Assembly (NCBI RefSeq): GCF_014698235.1
Contig: NZ_JACJSP010000019.1
Coordinates: 27,754 to 91,753, forward strand
Reading direction: 5' to 3'
Source of the DNA: Limnothrix sp. FACHB-406
Lineage (GTDB): Bacteria; Cyanobacteriota; Cyanobacteriia; CACIAM-69d
Length of the DNA stretch: 64,000 nt
In this document: positions 52,611 through 59,756 of the stretch, one piece after another
Layout: the number at the start of each line of letters is the position of its first letter
Position numbering within the stretch: the first letter of the stretch is position 1
The notes under the pieces: model-generated
The model's input: the letters and a program-made list of their open reading frames with translations, nothing else
Told to the model about the DNA's origin: nothing
Databases searched by the model: none
Program-made: the position numbers and the translations under genes

Positions 52611-53873
52611 GTGTCCTTGTCTCGTCGCTCCCTATTTACGTCTGAGTCGGTCACGGAAGGTCACCCCGACAAAATTTGTGACCAAATTTCCGATGCCATT
52701 TTGGATGCGCTGCTTACCGTTGACCCGAAGGCGCGGGTGGCGGCTGAAGTGGTGGTTAACACGGGCTTAGTGTTGATTACAGGGGAAATTTCCTCCAAGG
52801 CCCATGTGAACTTTGTTGAGATTGCTCGGCGCAAAATTGCCGAAATTGGCTACACCGATTCCAGCAATGGGTTCGCGGCCGAGAGCTGCTCTGTGATTGT
52901 GGCGTTGGATGAACAATCGCCGGACATTGCCCAAGGGGTGAATGCGGCCCAGGAAACTCGGGAGGCGATGAGCGATGAGGCCCTGGATGCGATCGGGGCA
53001 GGCGACCAGGGCTTGATGTTTGGCTATGCCTGTAACGAAACGCCGGAATTGATGCCCCTGCCGATTAGCATTGCTCACCGATTGGCGCGGCGGTTGGCGG
53101 CGGTTCGCAAAACGGGTCAATTGGCTTACCTGCGACCCGATGGCAAAACTCAAGTATCGGTGGTCTATGAAGACGGCCGGCCGGTGGCGATCGATACGAT
53201 TCTGATTTCGACGCAACACACCGCTTCGATCGGGGATATTTCCGAAGAAGCGGCCGTGCAAGCCAAAATCCGGGAGGATCTTTGGTCGGCGGTGGTGGAG
53301 CCGGTGTTCACGGACTTGAGCGTGAAGCCTTCGAGCGAAACCCGTTTTCTCGTGAACCCAACGGGTAAGTTTGTGATCGGTGGGCCCCAAGGGGACTCGG
53401 GCTTAACGGGCCGCAAGATCATTGTGGACACTTACGGTGGCTATGCTCGCCACGGGGGCGGCGCTTTCTCGGGCAAGGATCCCACCAAGGTCGATCGCAG
53501 CGCGGCCTATGCCTGTCGCCATGTGGCCAAAAACGTGGTGGCCGCTGGCTTGGCAGACAAGTGCGAAGTGCAGGTCAGCTACGCGATCGGGGTGGCCCGC
53601 CCGGTCAGTATCTCGATCGAAACCTTTGGCACTGCCAAGGTAGACGAAGACCAACTGCTCACAGCCATTCGCAATTGCTTTGAGCTGCGGCCCGCTGGCA
53701 TCATCCAAACCTACGATCTGCAACGGTTACCGGGCGATCGGGGTGGCCGGTTCTATCAAGAGGTGGCGGCCTACGGGCACTTGGGCCGCTCAGACTTGGA
53801 TTTGCCCTGGGAAGCCCTGGACAAGGTGGAGGCCCTCAAAGCCAACTTGGCGCAGTTGTCGAGCGTGTCCTAG
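52611..53873 (+). CDS. metK: S-adenosylmethionine synthetase
   Basis: Forms S-adenosylmethionine from methionine and ATP; 420 residues, normal for cyanobacteria. N-terminus [24 protein letters not shown]-binding [16 protein letters not shown] and the P-loop-like [18 protein letters not shown] are diagnostic, and DTYGG precedes the last. Starts at GTG, with GGAGGG (52602-52607) 3 nt upstream, a short spacing. Followed by a perfect terminator. Confidence 0.97.
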   Translation: MSLSRRSLFTSESVTEGHPDKICDQISDAILDALLTVDPKARVAAEVVVNTGLVLITGEISSKAHVNFVEIARRKIAEIGYTDSSNGFAAESCSVIVALDEQSPDIAQGVNAAQETREAMSDEALDAIGAGDQGLMFGYACNETPELMPLPISIAHRLARRLAAVRKTGQLAYLRPDGKTQVSVVYEDGRPVAIDTILISTQHTASIGDISEEAAVQAKIREDLWSAVVEPVFTDLSVKPSSETRFLVNPTGKFVIGGPQGDSGLTGRKIIVDTYGGYARHGGGAFSGKDPTKVDRSAAYACRHVAKNVVAAGLADKCEVQVSYAIGVARPVSISIETFGTAKVDEDQLLTAIRNCFELRPAGIIQTYDLQRLPGDRGGRFYQEVAAYGHLGRSDLDLPWEALDKVEALKANLAQLSSVS

Positions 53874-53887
53874 ACCCGCACTAGGCG

Positions 53888-53910
53888 ATCGTTGCTTGGC
53901 AACGATTTTT
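53888..53910 (+). terminator. Rho-independent terminator of metK
   Basis: Perfect 8-bp stem ATCGTTGC / GCAACGAT with a 3-nt loop, running into TTTTT (53906-53910), 14 bp past the stop codon. Confidence 0.88.
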
Positions 53911-53920
53911 GACAACAAAT

Positions 53921-53988
53921 GGGGGGTGCCCTTGCGGCTTCACCCCCCAACACAGTTTCCAGTAGGGGCATACGGTTGTATGCCCCTA
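53921..53988. repeat. Two further perfect hairpins between metK and acyltransferase gene
   Basis: Hairpin A: GGGGGGTG (53921-53928) with CACCCCCC (53941-53948). Hairpin B: TAGGGGCATA (53963-53972) with TATGCCCCTA (53979-53988), a perfect 10-bp stem with a 6-nt loop. Together with the metK terminator this makes three hairpins in 100 bp. They may stop the convergent acyltransferase transcript, or be a small repeat element. Confidence 0.85.
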
Positions 53989-54024
53989 TCCCTTTATGCT
54001 TCCTACGGCATAACCGTTTGGCCC

Positions 54025-54690
54025 CTAACGACCCAGAGCATGGAGAGCATGGATCGCATCCGTACAGCGCTGGGTGACGGCTTCCAGTTCAGCACGATTG
54101 CTCGATCGGGGTGGATCAATCAGCTCACCAATGCGCACCGTCACCGACACCGGGCAGGGAACGTTCCCCTTCGCAAAAATCTGCTCCGTCCCCCACAAGC
54201 TCATGGGTAACAAAGGCGTTTGAGTTTTAGCCGCAATCAGCGCTGCCCCCAGCTTGGGGTTGTGAATGCGGCCATCGGGCCGGCGCGTGCCGTCAATGAA
54301 TACACCCGCAGCCCAGCCCGCATCTAAATAATCCATGGCGGCTCGGATGGCTCCCCGATCGCCCGTACCACGCTTGACCGGATAAGCCCCATAGAGCCGA
54401 ATCGCAGGAGCCAACAGCGGCACATTAAACAGCTCTTCCTTGGCCATAAAAGCCACCGGCCGGCCCGTGCAATTAGCCACGATCGGGGGGTCAAAATCGC
54501 TTGCGTGGTTGCTGGCCACAATCAGCGGCCCAGTCTTCGGCACCCGCTCGGCTCCGTAGATGCGCACCCGAAAATAAGAATGCAACACCGGGCTAATCAC
54601 CGACCACTTCAGGAGATGGTAAAGCGCCCAACTACTGACAGGCTCCCGATCGCGCTTTACGAGTTGTAGGTTCTCAGAAACCAACGCCAA
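54025..54690 (-). CDS. 1-acyl-glycerol-3-phosphate acyltransferase-like (PlsC family)
   Basis: A ~221-residue PlsC-family acyltransferase, making phosphatidate from lysophosphatidate or a related reaction. Motif I is NHASDFD (H62-x4-D67), motif III GVFIDGTRRPDG and motif IV LLPMSLWG. Membrane-associated by a short hydrophobic N-terminus. The start appears to be TTG (54690) with GGAAGG just upstream; another TTG is at 54684. Confidence 0.87.
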   Translation of the reverse strand: MALVSENLQLVKRDREPVSSWALYHLLKWSVISPVLHSYFRVRIYGAERVPKTGPLIVASNHASDFDPPIVANCTGRPVAFMAKEELFNVPLLAPAIRLYGAYPVKRGTGDRGAIRAAMDYLDAGWAAGVFIDGTRRPDGRIHNPKLGAALIAAKTQTPLLPMSLWGTEQIFAKGNVPCPVSVTVRIGELIDPPRSSNRAELEAVTQRCTDAIHALHALGR

Positions 54691-54890
54691 TCATCCTTCC
54701 ACAACAGTTGCTTTCTGGACATTGTTTCATGGACATCCCCTCCCGGCCCACCAGTCAGCAGATTCCCGAGAGTTCTCGCCATGCTTTTGTACGATTCTGC
54801 CGCTCGTTACATTACTTAACGTCGCGATACACTGAAGAGCGCCTCATGGCCTGAGAAGAACACACCTGAAGAACCGTCCCTAATTGTCCT

Positions 54891-55118
54891 ATGGCTCATT
54901 CAATTGTGACCCACACCTGTGAAGGCGTGGGCGACTGCGTGGAAGCTTGTCCCGTCGCTTGCATTCACCCCGGCCCCGGCAAAAACAACAAGGGAACCGA
55001 TTGGTTCTGGATTGATTTTGCCACCTGTATTGATTGCGGCATTTGCCTCCAAGTTTGTCCGGTGGAAGGGGCGATCGTCCCCGAAGAGCGATCGGACTTG
55101 CAGCGCACTCCCCAGTAG
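54891..55118 (+). CDS. Ferredoxin with two iron-sulfur cluster motifs (8 Cys)
   Basis: A 75-residue bacterial-type ferredoxin. Cysteines: C10, C16, C20, C24 and C46, C49, C52, C56. The second set is the classic CxxCxxCxxxCP 4Fe-4S motif (CIDCGICLQVCPVEGAI). The first (C-x5-C-x3-C-x3-C, in CEGVGDCVEACPVACI) can hold a 3Fe-4S or 4Fe-4S cluster. A similar small protein, MAHxIVTxxCEGVxDC..., is conserved across cyanobacteria. Electron partners unknown. No clear Shine-Dalgarno site. Confidence 0.92.
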   Translation: MAHSIVTHTCEGVGDCVEACPVACIHPGPGKNNKGTDWFWIDFATCIDCGICLQVCPVEGAIVPEERSDLQRTPQ

Positions 55119-55156
55119 CACCGTATCGGGCAGCAGAGCATTAGATTAAACTCCTC

Positions 55157-55233
55157 AGAGGGTGTCTGAACAGCCCAGATTGCTAGCTTGCGGGTCTCAC
55201 CAACCGCCAAAGACAAGGGGCTTAAGCCCCTTG
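55157..55233. mobile_element. Partial copy of the MITE-like element
   Basis: Begins AGAGGGTGTCTGAACAG, aligned to the left terminal repeat of the element at 25707, then shares a GTCT-CCAACCG-A-GACAAGGGGCTTA region and the perfect palindrome CAAGGGGCTTAAGCCCCTTG (55214-55233). No matching right end is found, so it is truncated or decayed. Confidence 0.65.
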
Positions 55234-55331
55234 CCCCCGCAATCTTGCCCTCGCAATCTTGCCCCCACGACGATTGGTGCTTTGCTAGTGTCCCAATTGG
55301 CCAGTGCCCCCCAATCCTTGCCAGACATCCC

Positions 55332-55958
55332 CTAAGCACAGGGCAGCAATTCCACCGACAGATCCGCCCGAATTCGGAGAGGCAAACCAGGGCGATCGCC
55401 CAAATCTTGAAAGGACAACACACAAGTGGAAGGGCCATCGCTCAACCAGCCCCAAGACCCGCCCGCCAGTTCATCCACCGAGGTTTGGAGCAACCGGCGA
55501 GTTTCTTGCCAAGCCTGAGCCAAAGCCTCCTTGCCCCCCGTGGTTGGCGTGCCCAAATAGGGATTGTGGTGAATAAAACGACCAAAGAGCCACTGGCAAT
55601 CGGCCGCATATTTTTGCGTGTCCAGCAAATGGCAGTGCCACACTTCATCCACGTCCTCGCTGGGTACAAGGGCCATGTGAGGATAGCGATCGATGGCTCG
55701 TAAAAATTGCAAATAGCCTTGCAACGCTGGGATTGCACGCTCCATCGACCAACCCAACCCATGGGTTGCATCCGTGAGTTTGAACAAAATCGGTCGCCAG
55801 TCAATTTGTCGCAAGCGTCCGTGAATCGAGCTGGTCCCGTGGGAATTGTTAGCCAGAGGCTGGGTGCTCATGGTTTGATCAGATGGAGCGGTGGCTGGAT
55901 CTGAGGTGAACTGCGGCTGGGCAACAGAATAATCACTAGCAATCCCCTGCGTTGTCAT
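55332..55958 (-). CDS. Glycine-rich-domain-containing-protein-like (GRDP/DUF1399)
   Basis: A 208-residue protein with the family motif SEDVDEVWHCHLLDTQKYAADC (VDEVWHxHLLDT), preceded by ALQGYLQFLRAIDRYPHMALVP. The plant GRDP family is linked to stress and RNA metabolism; in bacteria it is uncharacterised. The first ~55 residues are a low-complexity leader. A Gly-rich domain is missing, as usual for cyanobacterial members. Confidence 0.83.
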   Translation of the reverse strand: MTTQGIASDYSVAQPQFTSDPATAPSDQTMSTQPLANNSHGTSSIHGRLRQIDWRPILFKLTDATHGLGWSMERAIPALQGYLQFLRAIDRYPHMALVPSEDVDEVWHCHLLDTQKYAADCQWLFGRFIHHNPYLGTPTTGGKEALAQAWQETRRLLQTSVDELAGGSWGWLSDGPSTCVLSFQDLGDRPGLPLRIRADLSVELLPCA

Positions 55959-56282
55959 GGGTTAGCCTCCCGTAATAATGAGCCAATGGGCCAGAAAAAA
56001 TAAGCTGAAGAAAATGAACCGGAAGTTGCTCACCGGCAGTAATCAGCCCAGGAAGAATGCACCGGGAGTTATTCACCGGGGGGCATTCACCGGAAGTCGT
56101 TTACCGAAAGTAATCAGCCAGGCAACATGCAACTGTGGCTTCTATTAATCGGCTAAGTCCCAGAAACTTATGCAGACCCGTTAGGGGGGATCACCAAAGC
56201 GGCTGCAATCTTGATTCCATCGTCAATTGTTAATTAGCCCTCTTATTCCACCGATTCCCTCTCGTTCCTAGGAGCGGCAAAC
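55959..56282. other. Spacer upstream of sigma-like gene
   Basis: About 320 bp. Between ~56015 and 56115, phrases of the form (T/A)(C/T)ACCGG(A/G)AG and AGTAATCAGCC recur several times (imperfect direct repeats of ~20-25 bp). No ORF. Confidence 0.65.
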
Positions 56283-57146
56283 GTGGCTCGATCGATCAAC
56301 TCAAACTCAATAGATTCCCCAGACTCCCCAAATTCTCCCGACCCAGCGGATCCGGCGGATCCTGACCTGGCGCTGATCCGGCTGCTGCGCCAACTTCAGC
56401 CCCCCAAGTCCCGGAACCGCAAACGGGCCCTTGAGCAGTTATTGGCCCTAATTCCCAAGCTGCCGGGTCTGCGGAAAGATTCACACCCGGACTATTTGGA
56501 AGCGCTGAACCTGGCGTTGGAATATGTCCAAAAGAACATCGCTGCCTTTCGGTGCGACTTAGACCACAGCAGCCCGGAGTTGGTGCGCCGACGATTTGTG
56601 ACCTGGGTGAATGGTCAGTTGAAGTATCGAATTATTGATCTCTATCGCCGCGCCAAAATGCCGCTCAATGCCCTCAGCTTGGATGCTCCGGTGGGAACTG
56701 ATCGGGGCGATCGCGCTAGTTCCACATTGGGAGACTGCGTGCCGGCCGGGTTGCGCTTAGATGGCATTGAAACCCTGATTGAACAGCAGCAACGTCAAAC
56801 TGTGCAGCGCCAAGGGTTGCTGGTGGAGCTTTATATTGAGCGAGATCCAGAAGGCCGCCTGAGTGGTTGTTGTGGCATGAAGGATCCACAGCTTAATTGT
56901 CAGTTCTTGGCTCAGTCGATTTTGTTGCAGACTCGGGGCGATCGGGTGGAGCGACAACCGCCCGAGAAAAAGGTGACTTGGCGTTCTTTAGCTCAGCAGT
57001 TGCAAATGAATGAACAAACAATTCATAGTCACTGGAAGCGACGGTGCTATCCCATGTTGCAGGCGATCGCCCAGGAGATTTGCACCCAGCCAACCCAATT
57101 TATGGAATTACTAGGCTTGATCACCCCCAAAACAGGAGCGCCGTAA
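56283..57146 (+). CDS. Sigma-70-like protein
   Basis: A 287-residue protein. Residues ~75-130 (YLEALNLALEYVQKNIAAF, ELVRRRFVTWVNGQLKYRIIDLYRRAKM) resemble sigma region 2.1-2.3: a helix then FxxWxNxxLKxRIIDLYRR. Residues ~240-275 (VTWRSLAQQLQMNEQTIHSHWKRRCYPMLQAI) form a helix-turn-helix like sigma region 4. The middle holds a Cys-rich piece (GCCGMKDPQLNCQF). The N-terminus is a Ser/Asp/Pro repeat (DSPDSPNSPDPADPADPD). No confident region 3, so a divergent group-3/ECF-like sigma factor. Its stop codon overlaps the start of the DUF1822 gene (TAATG). Confidence 0.75.
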   Translation: MARSINSNSIDSPDSPNSPDPADPADPDLALIRLLRQLQPPKSRNRKRALEQLLALIPKLPGLRKDSHPDYLEALNLALEYVQKNIAAFRCDLDHSSPELVRRRFVTWVNGQLKYRIIDLYRRAKMPLNALSLDAPVGTDRGDRASSTLGDCVPAGLRLDGIETLIEQQQRQTVQRQGLLVELYIERDPEGRLSGCCGMKDPQLNCQFLAQSILLQTRGDRVERQPPEKKVTWRSLAQQLQMNEQTIHSHWKRRCYPMLQAIAQEICTQPTQFMELLGLITPKTGAP

Positions 57147-58150
57147 TGGACTGGGATCCACTTATCCTGTCTTTGGATCAGGCCGATCGGCAAAGGGCCT
57201 TGGCCCAAGCGGGTCAGGCGGCCAACCCCCATCAAGGACGAGCGGTATTGTTGGAAAGTTTGGCGATGGATGCGTTGGGGCATCTTTGGCAGTGGTTGGC
57301 CCTTGAACCGTCGGGTGAGTTACAGCCGGTTTCCAGGCTGCCTGGCGAGGTGGCTTGTTTGGCCGTGCCGCAAGTGGGTTCGATCGCCCTGTTGCCCTTT
57401 GTGATGGAGTCCCAAACCGAAGCACCAGGGGCGGCACAAACCCCGAAGGTGCAAGACTCCAGCATCCTTGAGCCGTTGGCCATGCCGCTAGATTGGCCCG
57501 ATCATGTGGTGGCCTTTGTGCCCGTGGGAATTAATGCGCAACTGACGGAGGCTTGGCTCTGGGGCTGGTTGGCCGTGGGCGATTTGCCCTTGCCACCCCA
57601 TGCGCCAGAACGATTACCAGTGACATCGCTTCAGGATTGGGAGGCCTTGGAAACCTATTTGGCGCGGGTTCGATCGGGCTTGGTTTGGATTGCGGAAGCG
57701 ACGGATCCGATCGCCCGTCAAACTCGCCAGGCGATCGCGCCAAAGCAACGGGCTGCTGTTGTGATGTACCTGGAGCGGCTTTACCAATCCACACGGAACC
57801 CATCACCTTCAGAGTCGCAAATTCCCGGGAATTTCAACGATCGACTGCCCGATCGATTAACTGAATGGTTTTCAACGAACTTACCCCCTAACCTGAAGCC
57901 CGATCGCGCGGAGGGGCCGGGAGCCGATGCCGATGCCGCCAGAGAGCTACCAGGAGGCACATCACGCCCTCCAATGACCTATGGGCAAAAGTCATCATCC
58001 TTAACGCCCCAAGTGCGCGATCGCCGGAGTTCCTATGGATCACAGCCTACGACTGGGGAGTCGGAAACGGCGGCAGACTGGGAAACCTTGCCCCTGCGCT
58101 TGCTCGATCGGCTGCGACAGTTGTGGGATGAGCAGACTTTTGAAGGGTGA
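57146..58150 (+). CDS. DUF1822-family protein
   Basis: About 334 residues, starting at ATG 57146 within the TAATG overlap and with CAGGAG upstream. The body (PHQGRAVLLESLAMDALGHLWQWLAL, PDHVVAFVPVGINAQLTEAWLWGWL, LPLPPHAPERLPVTSLQDWEALETYL) matches DUF1822, a cyanobacteria-restricted family of unknown function. The last ~110 residues are low-complexity and polar, with a final helical piece. The one-base overlap means translational coupling with the sigma-like gene, so the two probably act together. The role (for instance, regulating the sigma-like protein) is inference. Confidence 0.82.
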   Translation: MDWDPLILSLDQADRQRALAQAGQAANPHQGRAVLLESLAMDALGHLWQWLALEPSGELQPVSRLPGEVACLAVPQVGSIALLPFVMESQTEAPGAAQTPKVQDSSILEPLAMPLDWPDHVVAFVPVGINAQLTEAWLWGWLAVGDLPLPPHAPERLPVTSLQDWEALETYLARVRSGLVWIAEATDPIARQTRQAIAPKQRAAVVMYLERLYQSTRNPSPSESQIPGNFNDRLPDRLTEWFSTNLPPNLKPDRAEGPGADADAARELPGGTSRPPMTYGQKSSSLTPQVRDRRSSYGSQPTTGESETAADWETLPLRLLDRLRQLWDEQTFEG

Positions 58151-58178
58151 AATGGAAATTAAGGCCATCAAACAAAAA

Positions 58179-58751
58179 TCAAGAGGAAGCGGAATCGCCA
58201 TAGCGCAATCGTTCAAGCTGCTGACGCACCGCATCATCCAGGCGACTGCTCAGGAAGCGGCCGCTGCTGGTTTGGGTCGATCGCTGCCGACGACGCACCT
58301 GTTGTTCCGCTAATTCAATGTCGTGGAGCAATTGCTGAACAGACATCCACTCAGCGCCGTAGCCGATCGTGGTCATCTGTTGGGCGCGATCGGACGTGGC
58401 CACAATCACGCGCCGACTGGCTCGATTCACTTCGCGGCTGTAGAGCGCACAGGCCCGTTCAATGTAAGTATCAGCCGTTTGCCCAAATTCCGTGTAATGC
58501 ACCGTTAGGTGATCTGTGATGGTCTCCGCAGAAGCTCGTTCTGCTCGGTATTGGGCATCAAAGACCAGATAAGTTGCAAACGCCCGATAGGCACTATAGT
58601 TGCAAAGTTGCTGAATCAACTCCCAACGGGCTGCCTCCAAGTCGTCCCGTTCGAGGTGTCGGTGCATGGAGCATTTTCGCATTTGCGACCACTGACCAAT
58701 GGCGTTGTAGCCATCGACGAAGAGAGTCGCTTCATGCGATCGGGCAGTCAC
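58179..58751 (-). CDS. NYN-domain (YacP/Rae1-like) ribonuclease
   Basis: A 190-residue PIN-like NYN nuclease. Features: ATLFVDGYNAIGQW (catalytic Asp), LVFDAQY, ADTYIERACALYSREVNRASRRVIVATSDRAQQMTTIGYGAEWMS (acidic residues and VATSD). Family members such as Bacillus Rae1 cut mRNA on the ribosome. The start is a GTG at 58751. The C-terminus is Arg/Gln-rich. It converges with the DUF1822 gene and is divergent from the DnaJ gene. Confidence 0.9.
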   Translation of the reverse strand: MTARSHEATLFVDGYNAIGQWSQMRKCSMHRHLERDDLEAARWELIQQLCNYSAYRAFATYLVFDAQYRAERASAETITDHLTVHYTEFGQTADTYIERACALYSREVNRASRRVIVATSDRAQQMTTIGYGAEWMSVQQLLHDIELAEQQVRRRQRSTQTSSGRFLSSRLDDAVRQQLERLRYGDSASS

Positions 58752-58891
58752 AAGCGTTGCCTACACTTTGCTTACAAGGGTGGTTCGCAAACTATCTTAA
58801 TACGCAGATTCCCCTTCAACCGTATCGGCCAATGCTTGTCAGATGTCGATGATGGGTGGATCATTGCCCGCTTGCCTTTTGTTTTCCACCC

Positions 58892-59635
58892 ATGGCCGCT
58901 TCCAACCACTACGAAACCCTTCAGGTCGATCGCACTGCCACCGCCGCGCAAATTAAGCAGGCCTATCGGCGTTTGGTGAAGCAATTTCACCCGGACTGCA
59001 ATCCTGATTTGCCCAACAATGACCTCATTGCCGCCATTAACGTCGCCTACGAAGTACTCAGCGATGACCAACGGCGTGCTGACTATGACGTGGCATTGCG
59101 CTATGGGCAATTCGATCGCCCCGACAATTGGAACCACCAGCCCTATGCGGCCGATCGGCAACGGGAACAACGCAGCACCACAGCCACGGAACAGCATCGC
59201 CAACAGCGGCGATCGCGCCAAACGGGTCGAGCCGCCGATGAAGACTTGGAACAATGGTTACGGCGGGTTCATACACCGATTGATCGCGCCATTCGCGAAA
59301 TTGCCCGATCGCTCAAGGGAGCCGTGAACGCCCTTGCCGCCGATCCCTACGATGACGAATTGATGGCAAACTTTGAAGCCTATTTGGAACGGATGACCAC
59401 GGCGCTCGATCGGGCCAAGGCCACTTTGCAATCCATGCCCAATCCCCGCAGCACCGCTGGCATTGCCGCCAATTTGTACTACAGCTTGAACCACCTGGGC
59501 GATGGGTTGGAAGAGTTAGCCTACTTCCCGCTGAATTATGACGAAACCCGGCTCCACGACGGCCAGGAGTTTTTCCGCAATGCCGAAGGGTTACGCCGAG
59601 AAGCTAAGGCCGCTGTTAATCAGTTGGGGCGTTAG
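58892..59635 (+). CDS. DnaJ-domain protein
   Basis: A 247-residue protein with an N-terminal J domain (NHYETLQVDRTATAAQIKQAYRRLVKQFHPDCNPD) including H33-P34-D35, which stimulates Hsp70 ATPase. After it come an Arg/Gln/Thr-rich linker (~80-125) and a ~120-residue helical C-terminal region (LEQWLRRVHTPIDRAIREIARSL...). There is no zinc finger, so it is a type III J protein, probably a specialised co-chaperone. Start ATG 58892 gives a normal J domain; an in-frame upstream ATG is at 58856. Confidence 0.9.
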   Translation: MAASNHYETLQVDRTATAAQIKQAYRRLVKQFHPDCNPDLPNNDLIAAINVAYEVLSDDQRRADYDVALRYGQFDRPDNWNHQPYAADRQREQRSTTATEQHRQQRRSRQTGRAADEDLEQWLRRVHTPIDRAIREIARSLKGAVNALAADPYDDELMANFEAYLERMTTALDRAKATLQSMPNPRSTAGIAANLYYSLNHLGDGLEELAYFPLNYDETRLHDGQEFFRNAEGLRREAKAAVNQLGR

Positions 59636-59756
59636 GGTTGGGACGTTAGGGTTTGAGCGTTTGGTATGCGCATTTCGTGTGTGCATTTCGTGTCGGTATT
59701 TTGCATACACTTTACTTATTTAAAAACACTTTAAAACACTCATCTATTCAAAAATA

